Shown here piece by piece: positions 26,441-35,425 of a stretch of DNA of 64,000 nt; position 1 is the stretch's first letter; every line of letters starts with the position of its first letter. The notes below the pieces were generated by a model. The model did no database searches. It had not been told where the DNA came from and saw only the letters and a list, made by a program, of their open reading frames with translations. Origin of the DNA: Albidovulum inexpectatum (GTDB taxonomy: Bacteria > Pseudomonadota > Alphaproteobacteria > Rhodobacterales > Rhodobacteraceae); assembly GCF_002927635.1 (NCBI RefSeq), contig NZ_PRDS01000004.1, positions 62,001-126,000 of the forward strand, written 5' to 3'. The translations under genes were made by a program, and so were the position numbers.

Positions 26441-28156
26441 CTAATGGCTTTCGCGGGTCACGGGGCGGGTGTCCTTGCCGACGAGGAAGTCCAGATCGGC
26501 GCCCCGGTCGGCCTGCAGGACGTGGTCGATATACAGTTTCGCATAGCCGCGGGTGTAATGCGGCGGCTCGGGCCGCCATTCGGCGCGGCGGCGGGAGAGC
26601 TCGGCCTCGTCCACCAGCAGTTCCAGGCGCCCCTCGCGTGCCGACAGGCGGATGCGGTCGCCGGTGCGCACCAGCGCCAGCGGGCCGCCGGCCTGGGCCT
26701 CGGGGCTGACATGCAGCACCACGGTGCCAAAGGCGGTGCCCGACATCCGCGCGTCCGAGATGCGCACCATGTCGCGCACGCCCTGCTGGACCAGCCGCTT
26801 GGGGATCGGCATGTTGCCGACCTCGGGCATGCCGGGATAGCCCTTCGGCCCGCAGCCCTTCAGCACCAGGATCGTGTCGTGCGTCACCGGCAGGTCGTCG
26901 CGGTCGATATTGGCCTTCAGGTCCTCGATGCTTTCAAAGACAAAGGCCGGGCCTTCGTGTTCCAGAAGCTCGGGCGTCGCGGCCGAGGGTTTCACGATCG
27001 CGCCGTTCGGGGCCAGGTTGCCCTTCAGCACCCGGATGCCCGCGGCGGGTTTCAGCGGGTCGTCGAAGGGGCGGATGACGTCGCGGTTGTAACATTCCGC
27101 GCCCTCGGCATAGGCCGAGATGTCGCCGCCCATCACCGTGCGGTTGGCGCGCAGAAGCCCCGCGCCCGCCAGTTCCGACAGCACCACCGGCATGCCGCCG
27201 GCATAGCAGAAATCCTCCATCAGGTATTTGCCCGACGGCATGCAATTGACCAGAAGCGGCACATCCGCGCCGATCTCGAAATCCTCGAGCCGCAGGTCGA
27301 CGCCCACGCGCCCCGCGATCGCCAGAAGATGGACGACCGCGTTGGTGGACCCGCCCACCGCGGCATTGGCGAGGATCGCGTTCTCGAAGGCCGCGCGCGT
27401 CAGGATGTCGGAGGGCTTCAGATCCTCCTCGACCATCTCGACGATGCGGCGGCCGGTCATGTGGGCCAGCGCGGTGCGACGGGCATCGACCGCCGGCAGG
27501 GCGGCGTTCAGCGGCAGGCTCATGCCCATCGCCTCGACAAGGCTGGCCATGGTGCTGGCCGTGCCCATCGTCATGCAGACCCCGCGCGAGCGGCTCATGC
27601 CGGATTCGGCGGCCATGAAGTCCTTCAGGCTCATCTGGCCGGCGCGGACGGCTTCCGAGAACTTCCACACATCGGTGCCCGAGCCTATATCCTTGCCCTT
27701 CCACTTGCCGTTCAGCATCGGCCCGGCGCTGACCACGATGGCGGGCAGATCGACCGAACAGGCGCCCATCAGCTGGCCCGGCGTGGTCTTGTCGCAGCCG
27801 CCCAAGAGCACCACGCCGTCGATCCCATAGGCGCGGATCGATTCCTCGACATCCATCGCCAGCAGGTTGCGAAACAGCATCGCGGTGGGCTTCATCTGGG
27901 TTTCGCCCAGCGACATGACCGGGAATTCGACCGGGAAGCCGCCGGCCTCCCACACGCCGCGCTTGACGGCCTCGGCCAGTTCGCGCAGGCCCGAATTGCA
28001 AGGCGTGAGTTCCGACCAGGTGTTGCAGATGCCGATGATCGGGCGGCCGTCGAAGACATGGTCGGGAAAGCCCTGGTTCTTCATCCAGCTGCGATGGATG
28101 AAGCCGTCCTTGTCCAGCTTGCCATACCAGTTGCGGCTGCGTCTGTTGGCGCTCAT
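26441..28156 (-). CDS. IlvD/Edd-family sugar-acid dehydratase, probable D-galactonate dehydratase
   Basis: Iron-sulfur dehydratase of 571 residues. Cys53 (TPCN), Cys121 (GGCDKTTPGQ) and Cys194 (GVCMTMGTAST) have the 68/73 spacing of the [2Fe-2S] ligands in sugar-acid dehydratases of this family, and Lys123 matches the Mg-binding lysine. HDTILVLKGCGPKGYPGMPE and ARMSGTAFGTVVLH lie in the C-terminal part. In context it converts galactonate to 2-dehydro-3-deoxygalactonate; textbook enterobacterial DgoD is an unrelated enolase-superfamily enzyme. The start overlaps the alpha-galactosidase stop (ATGA). The open frame extends upstream but lies inside that gene. Confidence 0.88.
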   Translation of the reverse strand: MSANRRSRNWYGKLDKDGFIHRSWMKNQGFPDHVFDGRPIIGICNTWSELTPCNSGLRELAEAVKRGVWEAGGFPVEFPVMSLGETQMKPTAMLFRNLLAMDVEESIRAYGIDGVVLLGGCDKTTPGQLMGACSVDLPAIVVSAGPMLNGKWKGKDIGSGTDVWKFSEAVRAGQMSLKDFMAAESGMSRSRGVCMTMGTASTMASLVEAMGMSLPLNAALPAVDARRTALAHMTGRRIVEMVEEDLKPSDILTRAAFENAILANAAVGGSTNAVVHLLAIAGRVGVDLRLEDFEIGADVPLLVNCMPSGKYLMEDFCYAGGMPVVLSELAGAGLLRANRTVMGGDISAYAEGAECYNRDVIRPFDDPLKPAAGIRVLKGNLAPNGAIVKPSAATPELLEHEGPAFVFESIEDLKANIDRDDLPVTHDTILVLKGCGPKGYPGMPEVGNMPIPKRLVQQGVRDMVRISDARMSGTAFGTVVLHVSPEAQAGGPLALVRTGDRIRLSAREGRLELLVDEAELSRRRAEWRPEPPHYTRGYAKLYIDHVLQADRGADLDFLVGKDTRPVTRESH

Positions 28157-30234
28157 TCCTTGTGTCCTTCGATGACCCACATGGTTTGCGGAAAGGCCCA
28201 GGGCAGGGTCAGGCCCCGGTTCATCAGGTATTGGCCCGAAAGTGTCAATTCGCCCGATTTCAGCGCGGGGGCGCCGCGCGACAGGCCGGGCGCCTGGTCG
28301 CGGTTCAGAAGCCGCAGCCGATAGCGCGCCTGCGGGTCCAGCCCGGCAAGCTGCAGCGGGCGGGGCAGGATCTGGGCCGAGCTTTCGGCCAGCGCCGCGA
28401 ACAGAACGAAGCGGTCCTGCGCGCGCGCGACCCGGATTTCCGCCGTGACCGCCGGGTCGGGGCTGTCCAGCCGCAGGATGTCGGCGGCCATCAGCCAGTC
28501 GCGATTGGCCTTCCACCAGGCGGTGACCTCGCGCAGAACGGTGGCTTCGTGCGGGGTCAGCTCGCGCGGGTCCATCTCGAAGCCCATGTGGCGCTGCGCG
28601 GCCACCCAGGCGCGGAAGGCGATGTCGATCTCGCGCCCCGATGTGTGGCAGTGGCGCGGGCCGACATGGCTGCCGGTCACGGCGGCGGGCAGGAACAGGG
28701 CCGCGTCATGCTGGATGCGCAGCCGCTCGAGCGCGTCGTTCGAATCCGACAGCCAGACCCGGTGCGTGCGCGACAGGATGCCGAAATCGATCCGCCCCCC
28801 GCCCGAGGCGCAGCTTTCGAACTCGACCCCGGGAAAGGCCGCGCGCAGGCGGTCAAGCAGGGCATAGGTGCCCCGCGTCTGGTCCGCATCGGGCAGGGGC
28901 AGGACGCGGTTGTGGTCCCATTTGACATAGTCGATGGGATGGGCCGACAGGATCGCGGCGATGGCCTGGAACAGGTGGTCGCGTACCTGTGGCAGGGCCA
29001 TGTTCAGCACGCGCTGCTGGCGGCCCTCGATCTGGTCCGCCGGGCCGAGCACCCAATCGGGATGGGCGCGCGCGAGGTCCGAGTCGAGATTGACCATCTC
29101 GGGTTCGAACCAGATGCCGAAGGACATCCCCAGTTCGCGGACATGGTCGATCAGCGGCCCCAGCCCATTGGGATACTTGCGCGGATCGACCCGCCAGTCG
29201 CCCAGGCTGGAGGTGTCGTCGTCGCGCCGCCCGAACCAGCCGTCATCCAGAACGAAGCGTTCGGCCCCCAGATCGGCGGCAATCGCGGCGATTTCCTTCA
29301 GGCGCGGCAGGTCGTGGTCGAAATAGATGGCTTCCCAGCAATTGTAGTGGACCGGGCGGGGGCGGGCGCGGTCGGGCCAGGGCACCAGATGGTCGCGCAC
29401 ATGGCGCTGGAAGGCGACCGCGCAGCCGTTCAGCCCGCAATCGGACACGGCCATGAACAGGGGCGCGGTGGCAAAGCGCGTGCCGGAGCGGGTCTCGGTT
29501 CCCGCGGCATGGCCGAACTGGATCTGCCGGCGGCCATCGGGCAATTCCTCGGCGATCATGCGATGGCCGCCCGACCAGCCGTAATGCAGCGCGTGAACCG
29601 GCCCGCGCGTATTCGTGGCGCCCCGCCCGGGCAGGTAGAGGCCGGGGAAATGTTCATGCCCGGTGCGCCCCGTGCGGCTTTCGCGCAGGCGGATGCCGGG
29701 GCTCCAGCGCGTGGTCACGGGCTGGAACTCGCCGCACCAGCGGCCGGCGAAGTCGATCATCGTCTCGGCCCATTGCGGCGCGGGCAGCACGGGCGCGGCC
29801 AGCCAGTCCAGCCAGACGGGCGCGTCCGATGCAAGCTCGGTCGTGGCCTCGATCAGGCCGGTTTGGGGATGGGCGACGAAGCGCGCGGTCAGCGTCAGGC
29901 CAAGGGTTTCGTCCCGGTGGTGCAGGGCAAGGCCATCGGGGGTCTGTTCGGTCCGCAGGAAGCGGAAATCGGGTTGGATCTGGCGCCCGTCCGCGCCGCG
30001 CAGGCTGATCCCCGGCTGGCCCGGAAAGCTGCGCGCGGCCAGCGGACAGACCGAGAGGGGCGGGTTTTCGTCCAGCATGCCCCCCGTGACGTCGGCCACC
30101 GGCGCCGCCGCGACCTGCGCGAGGTCCTCTTCCCGCGGCAGGGGCGCGCCCCAGTAGAGCACCGCCGCCATCCGATCGTCGGCAAGTCCCAGGATCAGCG
30201 TCTGTGTCGGTGTGTCCAGCCGCCATTGCGTCAT
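28153..30234 (-). CDS. Alpha-galactosidase, glycoside hydrolase family 36
   Basis: Cytoplasmic retaining alpha-galactosidase, 693 residues. Residues about 1-290 form the beta supersandwich; the barrel begins at PVHYNCWEAIYFDHD, with FVLDDGWFGRRDDD and MSFGIWFEPEMVN. The nucleophile is Asp440 in YVKWDHNR and the acid/base is Asp497 in VWLSDSNDALER, the GH36 pair. It releases galactose from melibiose, raffinose or galactomannan fragments, giving the same product as the GH42 enzyme in this operon. ATGA overlaps connect it to the permease gene in front and to the dehydratase behind. No signal peptide. Confidence 0.93.
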   Translation of the reverse strand: MTQWRLDTPTQTLILGLADDRMAAVLYWGAPLPREEDLAQVAAAPVADVTGGMLDENPPLSVCPLAARSFPGQPGISLRGADGRQIQPDFRFLRTEQTPDGLALHHRDETLGLTLTARFVAHPQTGLIEATTELASDAPVWLDWLAAPVLPAPQWAETMIDFAGRWCGEFQPVTTRWSPGIRLRESRTGRTGHEHFPGLYLPGRGATNTRGPVHALHYGWSGGHRMIAEELPDGRRQIQFGHAAGTETRSGTRFATAPLFMAVSDCGLNGCAVAFQRHVRDHLVPWPDRARPRPVHYNCWEAIYFDHDLPRLKEIAAIAADLGAERFVLDDGWFGRRDDDTSSLGDWRVDPRKYPNGLGPLIDHVRELGMSFGIWFEPEMVNLDSDLARAHPDWVLGPADQIEGRQQRVLNMALPQVRDHLFQAIAAILSAHPIDYVKWDHNRVLPLPDADQTRGTYALLDRLRAAFPGVEFESCASGGGRIDFGILSRTHRVWLSDSNDALERLRIQHDAALFLPAAVTGSHVGPRHCHTSGREIDIAFRAWVAAQRHMGFEMDPRELTPHEATVLREVTAWWKANRDWLMAADILRLDSPDPAVTAEIRVARAQDRFVLFAALAESSAQILPRPLQLAGLDPQARYRLRLLNRDQAPGLSRGAPALKSGELTLSGQYLMNRGLTLPWAFPQTMWVIEGHKE

Positions 30235-31076
30235 TTCACGGCCCCCAGCGTCAGGCCCGCGATGAAATGGCGCTGCATCAGGAAGAACATGGCCACCGGC
30301 GGCAGGGCGGCCAGGATCGAACCCGCGCTGACCAGGTGCCATTGCGCGACCCACTGACCGTTCAGCGACGACAGGCCGGCCGTGATCGGCTGGCTGTCCT
30401 GGCTGTTGGTCAGCACCGTGGCCCAGAAGAAGTCGTTCCAGATGAAGGTGAAGACCAGCACCGCCAGCGCGGCGATCGCCGGGCGCATCAGCGGCAGGAC
30501 GATATGCCAGAAGATGCGGATCTCGCTGACGCCCTCGACGCGGGCGGCCTCGATCAGCTCGACGGGCAGGGCGCGGATGAAGTTGCGCATGAACAGCGTG
30601 CAGAAGCCGGTCTGAAAGGCGATGTGAAAGGCCGCAAGGCCATACCAGGTGTTGTAGACCCCCATCTTCAGCGTCAGGTCACGCACCGGAACCATCAGGA
30701 TCTGGAACGGCACGAAGTTGCCCGCGACGAAGAGAAAGAAGATCAGCAGGTTCGACCGAAAGCGATAGATCCCCAGCGCAAAGCCCGTCATGCAGGACAG
30801 GGCCACCGCGCCGATCACCGTCGGGATCGTCACGATCAGCGAATTCAGCAGATAGCGCCCGATCGGCGTGTTGCGGAAGATCTCGAGGTAATTGTCGAAG
30901 GCCAGATACGACGGCATGCCGAAATAGTTGCCCTGGGCCAGGTCGGATGCCGGACGGACCGAGGTCAGCGCCACGCCCAGAAGCGGCAGCAGCCAGATGA
31001 ACAGCGCGATCGGCACCGCGACCTGATAGGAAATGCGGATGGCCGGGCCGGTTTTTTCGATCGGGGTTGGAAACAT
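30231..31076 (-). CDS. Sugar ABC transporter permease, MalG-like
   Basis: Inner-membrane permease of a carbohydrate-uptake-1 ABC importer, 281 residues with six hydrophobic spans. The EAA loop that docks on the ATPase is at ELIEAARVEGVSEIRIFWHIVLP. The C-terminus HFIAGLTLGAVK is the usual MalG-type end. It is 3 bp behind the partner permease and overlaps the alpha-galactosidase start. Likely imports galactosides. Confidence 0.92.
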   Translation of the reverse strand: MFPTPIEKTGPAIRISYQVAVPIALFIWLLPLLGVALTSVRPASDLAQGNYFGMPSYLAFDNYLEIFRNTPIGRYLLNSLIVTIPTVIGAVALSCMTGFALGIYRFRSNLLIFFLFVAGNFVPFQILMVPVRDLTLKMGVYNTWYGLAAFHIAFQTGFCTLFMRNFIRALPVELIEAARVEGVSEIRIFWHIVLPLMRPAIAALAVLVFTFIWNDFFWATVLTNSQDSQPITAGLSSLNGQWVAQWHLVSAGSILAALPPVAMFFLMQRHFIAGLTLGAVK

Positions 31077-31079
31077 CGC

Positions 31080-32009
31080 TTATCGCTCCGCCTCGTCGCG
31101 CCACATCTTCCAGATGAAGCCCGAGATGAAGACCATCATGATCGCGAACAGGACGACCGCGATCGCCGCGCCATAGCCCATGCGATAGCCGTATTCCGAC
31201 AGCGCCTGTTCGTACATGTAGAAGGACAGGACCCGGCTGGACCCGTAGGGGCCGCCATCGGTCATGATCGAGACAAGGTCGAAGCTGCGCAGCGCGCCGA
31301 TCACGGTCACGACCACGGCGATGAAGGTCGCCGGGCGCAGTTGCGGCAGGATGACATACCACAGCATCCGCCAGCCGCGCGCGCCGTCCAGCCGCGCGGC
31401 CTCGACCTGGTCGGGGGCCACGTTGTTCAGGCCGGTCAGGTACAGGATCATCACATAGGCGATCTGGGGCCACAGGCCGGCCGCGATGATGCCATAGGTG
31501 ACATAGCGTTCGTCGGCCAGCACCGCGATGCCCTGTCCGGTCAGAAGCTCGATCAGGCGGTAGAACAGGCCAAAATCGGGGGCATAGAACCACGAGAACA
31601 TCAGGCCCACCACGACCTGGCTGATGACGAAGGGGAAGAAGAACAGCGACTTGTAAAGCCGCATCCCCCAGACGTTCTGGTTCAGGAAGATCGCGATCAT
31701 CAGTCCGGCGGGAATGGCCAGAAGATACAGCACCAGCCAGATGACGTTGTTCTTCAGCGAGGTATAGAAGGCGTCGTCGTCGAGCAGTTCGCGGTAATTG
31801 TCGAGCCCGATCCAGATCTTTTCGCCCAGGCCGTCCCAGTCATAGAAGCTGATCCACATGCTCTGGAAGATCGGGATGATGACGTAGACGGCGAACATGA
31901 TCATGCCGGGCGCCAGGAACAGCCATGGCGCAAGGCGGCGCTGGTTGCTGCGCCACCAGCTGCGGCTGACGCGCTCGGCGCTGGATGCGGGCAGGGCGGG
32001 ACGGGTCAT
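31080..32009 (-). CDS. Sugar ABC transporter permease, MalF-like
   Basis: Partner permease, 309 residues with six hydrophobic spans. The N-terminal stretch up to RLAPWLFLAPGMIMF is cytoplasmic and basic. The EAA loop reads QVEAARLDGARGWRMLWYVILPQ. It lies 130 bp downstream of the binding-protein gene, a gap with no gene or clear terminator, and 3 bp ahead of the second permease. Together they form the channel served by the ATPase at 34298-35359. Confidence 0.92.
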   Translation of the reverse strand: MTRPALPASSAERVSRSWWRSNQRRLAPWLFLAPGMIMFAVYVIIPIFQSMWISFYDWDGLGEKIWIGLDNYRELLDDDAFYTSLKNNVIWLVLYLLAIPAGLMIAIFLNQNVWGMRLYKSLFFFPFVISQVVVGLMFSWFYAPDFGLFYRLIELLTGQGIAVLADERYVTYGIIAAGLWPQIAYVMILYLTGLNNVAPDQVEAARLDGARGWRMLWYVILPQLRPATFIAVVVTVIGALRSFDLVSIMTDGGPYGSSRVLSFYMYEQALSEYGYRMGYGAAIAVVLFAIMMVFISGFIWKMWRDEAER

Positions 32010-32139
32010 CGTGGCGGCTCCGTCGGTTGCGCGAAAGGGAAGGGGGCTGGCCCCGAAGCCGGTGCGGCCGGAAAGCCCGACCGCGCCGCGTCATCGAAGG
32101 GGTCCCGCGAGGACCTGCCCCGCGGGACGGATCGTCAGA

Positions 32140-33399
32140 TCATTTCTTGTAGATGCGCTGGCGCGCCTTCTCGAGCCGGTCGAGGATGCGGTCCAGGTTT
32201 TCGGGCTTGACCATGAATTCCTGGAAGCCCTCCATCGCGACCTTGGCCATTTCGGCCGGCGCGTCGCGGTCGAAGAACTGGGCCAGGGCCGAGGCGGTCG
32301 AGAGCGATTCGAAACCCGCCTTGATGAACGGATCGTCGCCCACCGTCGAATACTTGTTCGTCGGCAGCTGGCCGATCTTGGCGTTCAGCTTGGTCTGCGC
32401 ATCGGCCGAAGCCACGAAGGCCAGGAACTTCTTGGCGTCTTCGACATTCTTGGCGCCCGAGGGGATGTGGATCGTGTCGGTCGGGGCCTCTTCGGCGCGC
32501 GGGATGCCCGGCGTGATCTCGGGGAAGACCATGAAGCCCAGGTTTTCGTTCGTCATGCCGCCTTCCTTGAAGACGCCGACGGCGAAATTGCCCATGACGT
32601 AATGCGCGGCCTTGCCCTGAACCAGCAGCGACGCGGCATCCTGCCAGTCAAGCGCGGCGTGGTCCTTGGTGATGTAGGGCTGGATCTTGGCCCATTCGGC
32701 AAAGACCTTGCGCACCGATTCGTCGGTCCAGGGGATCTCGCCCCCGGTCAGCTTCATGTGCCAGTCATAGCCGTTGGTGCGCAGCGACAGATAGTCGAAG
32801 ATACCGGCCCCCGGCCACAGCGCCTTGGTCCCGGTGGTGAGGCAGTCGATGCCCGCGGCCTGGAACTTCTTGCAGTTCTCGACGAACTGGTCCCAGCTGA
32901 CGCCATCGGGGCCGGGCAGCTCGACGCCCGCGGCCTTGTAGGCATCGCGGTTATAGTAGATGCCCCACTGGTAATAGGTATAGGGAATGCCCCACTGCTT
33001 GTCGTCGATCGTCATCGAGGCGACCGAGGACGAAAGCGCGTCATACAGGTTGTTTTCCTGCCAGACATCCGAAACGTCCATGAACTGGCCGGCCTCGACG
33101 AAGGGGCGCATGCGGTTCGCGGCATACCAGTTGGCCAAGTCCGGGGCATCCGCCGACAGGAAGTTGCGGATCGCAGTCTTGTAGCCTTCGTGGTCGAAAT
33201 TGTTCAGCTGCACGTCGATGTCGGGGTTCGCGGCCTCGAAATCGGCGATCAGCTCTTCCATCGCCGCCAGCGGAATCGGGTCATAGTCGGCATAGTAACG
33301 CAGCACGCGCTTTTCCTGCGCCATGGCCGTGCCCGCCAGCGCAAGCGCGGTTCCAAGCGCCAGCGCGCCGATTGTCCGGCCTGTCCGTTTCATTGACAT
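32140..33399 (-). CDS. Sugar ABC transporter periplasmic substrate-binding protein
   Basis: Family 1 extracellular solute-binding protein, 419 residues, with a signal peptide ending AGTAMAQE (about residue 26). The mature part begins with VLRYYADYDPIPLAAMEELIADFEAANPDI in pieces typical of the family, and WGIPYTYYQWGIYYNRDAYK is the hinge region. The ATG at 33399 sits 5 bp behind GGGAGG; a second ATG is two codons on. First gene of the minus-strand operon, divergent from the IclR regulator, with two operator-like palindromes in between. Specificity is inferred as galactosides from the two galactosidases downstream. Confidence 0.92.
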   Translation of the reverse strand: MSMKRTGRTIGALALGTALALAGTAMAQEKRVLRYYADYDPIPLAAMEELIADFEAANPDIDVQLNNFDHEGYKTAIRNFLSADAPDLANWYAANRMRPFVEAGQFMDVSDVWQENNLYDALSSSVASMTIDDKQWGIPYTYYQWGIYYNRDAYKAAGVELPGPDGVSWDQFVENCKKFQAAGIDCLTTGTKALWPGAGIFDYLSLRTNGYDWHMKLTGGEIPWTDESVRKVFAEWAKIQPYITKDHAALDWQDAASLLVQGKAAHYVMGNFAVGVFKEGGMTNENLGFMVFPEITPGIPRAEEAPTDTIHIPSGAKNVEDAKKFLAFVASADAQTKLNAKIGQLPTNKYSTVGDDPFIKAGFESLSTASALAQFFDRDAPAEMAKVAMEGFQEFMVKPENLDRILDRLEKARQRIYKK

Positions 33400-33413
33400 G
33401 TGGTCCTCCCTAG

Positions 33414-33450
33414 GTTTCGTATAGTGAAACACGATTTTGAATATTGAAAC
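33414..33450. promoter_or_regulatory. Twin IclR-type operator between the transport operon and the IclR gene
   Basis: Operator 1 at 33414-33430 is a perfect inverted repeat GTTTC-N7-GAAAC. Operator 2 at 33434-33450 matches it at 13 of 17 positions (ATTTT-N7-GAAAC). Their centres are 20 bp apart, close to two helical turns, so two dimers could sit on one DNA face. A further GAAAC follows at 33454-33458. The sites lie just upstream of the binding-protein ribosome site, as expected for repression relieved by a sugar acid or galactose. Confidence 0.7.
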
Positions 33451-33471
33451 TATGAAACGACTCGCTATGCT
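33444..33471 (+). promoter_or_regulatory. Possible sigma-70 promoter of the IclR gene
   Basis: TTGAAA at 33444-33449 and TATGCT at 33466-33471 are separated by 16 bp, upstream of the ATG at 33498. The -35 overlaps operator 2, which would allow autorepression. On the other strand TTGACA at 33476-33471 could serve the transport operon, but its -10 (CATAGT) is poor. Confidence 0.4.
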
Positions 33472-33497
33472 TGTCAACAAGCGAGGAGGAGGATGTG

Positions 33498-34289
33498 ATG
33501 GCCGAACGCGGTCATGCCGACGGAACGGTGGGCAAGGCGCTGGACGTGCTGGAGGCGGTAGCCGCCTACGGCCGGCCCGTGCGCTTTACCGAACTGCTGG
33601 ATCGGTCATCCTATCCCAAGGCAACGCTGTATCGTCTGCTGCAGACGCTGGTCAGCCAGGAGATGGTGGCGCATGACGAAGAGGCCGGCACCTATGCCGT
33701 GGGGCTGCGGCTGGTGCGGCTGGCCCATGCGGCCTGGGCGCAGTCCTCTCTGGCGCCGATTGCGCGGCCGCATGTGGACGAACTGGCCGCGATGACGGGC
33801 GAGACGGTGCACCTGGCGCAGCTGGATGGCGGGCAGGTGCTGTATGTGGACAAGCGCAATGCCCGCAACCCGGTCGAGATGTTCTCGCAGGCGGGCAAGG
33901 TCGGGCCGGCCTATTGCACCGGGGTGGGCAAGGCGATCCTGGCCTATCTGCCGCCCGATGCGCTGCGCGACGCGCTGGCGCGGCAAAGCTTCCTGCGCCA
34001 CACGCCCAACACGATCACCACGGTCGAGGCCCTGATGGACGAGCTGGCGCGTATTCGCGCCGCGGGCCATGCCTTCGACCGAGAGGAGCACGAGCCCGGC
34101 ATCATCTGTTGCGCGGTGCCGATTCTCGGCCGCTCGGGCCGGCCGCTTGGGGCGCTGTCGCTGACATCGACCACGGCGCGCAGCAGCCTGAGCCAACTGG
34201 AAGCACAGGCCGATCTGCTGAAGCAGGTCGCCGGACGTATCGCAACCGAGGCGGAAAGCTGGCGCTTTCCCGAAATCGTCGAAGGATGA
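33498..34289 (+). CDS. IclR-family transcriptional regulator of the galactoside locus
   Basis: DNA-binding regulator of 263 residues. The N-terminal winged helix-turn-helix runs GKALDVLEAVAAYGRPVRFTELLDRSSYPKATLYRLLQTL in the usual IclR layout, and the effector domain has GPAYCTGVGKAILAYL, FDREEHEPGIICCAVPI and GALSLTST. ATG 33498 follows GGAGGAGG at 33485-33492. It is divergent from the importer and catabolic operon and 8 bp ahead of the ATPase gene, which it probably is co-transcribed with. Effector not known; galactonate or 2-dehydro-3-deoxygalactonate would be likely. Confidence 0.9.
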   Translation: MAERGHADGTVGKALDVLEAVAAYGRPVRFTELLDRSSYPKATLYRLLQTLVSQEMVAHDEEAGTYAVGLRLVRLAHAAWAQSSLAPIARPHVDELAAMTGETVHLAQLDGGQVLYVDKRNARNPVEMFSQAGKVGPAYCTGVGKAILAYLPPDALRDALARQSFLRHTPNTITTVEALMDELARIRAAGHAFDREEHEPGIICCAVPILGRSGRPLGALSLTSTTARSSLSQLEAQADLLKQVAGRIATEAESWRFPEIVEG

Positions 34290-34297
34290 ACTGACAG

Positions 34298-35359
34298 ATG
34301 GGCGTCACCCTAAGACAGGTGAAGAAGAGCTTTGGCGACGTGGACGTGATCCATGGCGTCGACCTGGATGTGGCCGAGGGCGAGTTCTGCGTCTTCGTGG
34401 GGCCTTCGGGCTGCGGCAAGTCCACCCTGCTGCGCATGATCGCGGGGCTGGAACAGACCAGCGCGGGCCGGATCGAGATCAACGGCCGCGACGTGACCGA
34501 CCTGGATCCGGCCGAGCGCGGCGTGGCGATGGTCTTCCAGACCTATGCGCTGTATCCGCACATGACGGTGGCCGAGAACATGGGCTTTGGCCTGAAGATG
34601 AACGGCGTGCCGCGCGAGGAAATCGCCGCCAAGGTGGCCGAGGCCGCGCGCATCCTGAAGCTGGAACAGCTGCTGGACCGCAAGCCCAAGGCCCTGTCGG
34701 GCGGCCAGCGCCAGCGCGTGGCGATCGGCCGGGCGATCGTGCGCGGACCCGAGGTCTTTCTGTTCGACGAGCCGCTGTCGAACCTGGATGCCGAGCTGCG
34801 CGTCGAGATGCGGGTCGAGATCGCGCGTCTGCACAAGGAGATCGGCGCGACGATGATCTATGTCACGCATGACCAGGTCGAGGCGATGACGCTGGCCGAC
34901 AAGATCGTCGTGCTGCGCGCGGGCCGGATCGAGCAGGTGGGCAGCCCGATGGACCTGTATCGCGACCCCGACAACCGCTTTGTCGCGGGCTTCATCGGGT
35001 CGCCTTCGATGAATTTCGTCGAGGCCGAGGTGCGCGGCGGCGCGGTCGTGGCGCCGGTGCTGTCGGGTCGCCCGATCCCGACATCGGTCCGGCTGCCCTC
35101 GGAAGGCTCGAAGGTGCTGGTCGGGCTGCGGCCCCAGCATCTGAGCGTGCAGGAAGACCCCGACGGCTCGCTGGTTCTGGACATCCGCGAGCGTCTGGGC
35201 GGCGTGGCCTATGACTATCTGATGGGGCCGTCGGGCGAGAAGCTGATCGTGGAAACCCGCAGCGACGAAGCCGCCCCCGAAGGCGCGCGCGTCCGCGTGG
35301 ACTTTGACCCCGCCGACGCGCTGTTCTTCGACGCGCAGACCGAGAAGCGGCTGCGGTAG
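34298..35359 (+). CDS. Sugar ABC transporter ATPase, MalK/UgpC-like
   Basis: ATPase of a carbohydrate-uptake-1 importer, 353 residues. Walker A is GPSGCGKST, the Q-loop is VFQTYALYPHMTV, the signature is LSGGQRQRVAIGRAIV, Walker B is VFLFDEPLSNLD and the H-loop is YVTHDQVEAMT. The C-terminal part (about residues 240-353) is the OB-fold regulatory domain (VLVGLRPQHLSV). It energises the two permeases read from the opposite strand. It lies directly behind the IclR gene and ends at a hairpin shared with the convergent sulfotransferase gene. Confidence 0.93.
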   Translation: MGVTLRQVKKSFGDVDVIHGVDLDVAEGEFCVFVGPSGCGKSTLLRMIAGLEQTSAGRIEINGRDVTDLDPAERGVAMVFQTYALYPHMTVAENMGFGLKMNGVPREEIAAKVAEAARILKLEQLLDRKPKALSGGQRQRVAIGRAIVRGPEVFLFDEPLSNLDAELRVEMRVEIARLHKEIGATMIYVTHDQVEAMTLADKIVVLRAGRIEQVGSPMDLYRDPDNRFVAGFIGSPSMNFVEAEVRGGAVVAPVLSGRPIPTSVRLPSEGSKVLVGLRPQHLSVQEDPDGSLVLDIRERLGGVAYDYLMGPSGEKLIVETRSDEAAPEGARVRVDFDPADALFFDAQTEKRLR

Positions 35360-35394
35360 GGAAGACCTCCGACGGATGAGAGGATGCGTTGGAT

Positions 35395-35420
35395 CAGGCC
35401 GGTAACGACATGCCGGCCTG
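35395..35420. terminator. Hairpin between two convergent genes
   Basis: An 8-bp stem, CAGGCCGG at 35395-35402 with CCGGCCTG at 35413-35420, and a 10-base loop lie between the ABC ATPase stop and the end of the sulfotransferase-like gene. There is no T-run on either side, so it may act in both directions only weakly. Confidence 0.4.
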
Positions 35421-35425
35421 ACGGT

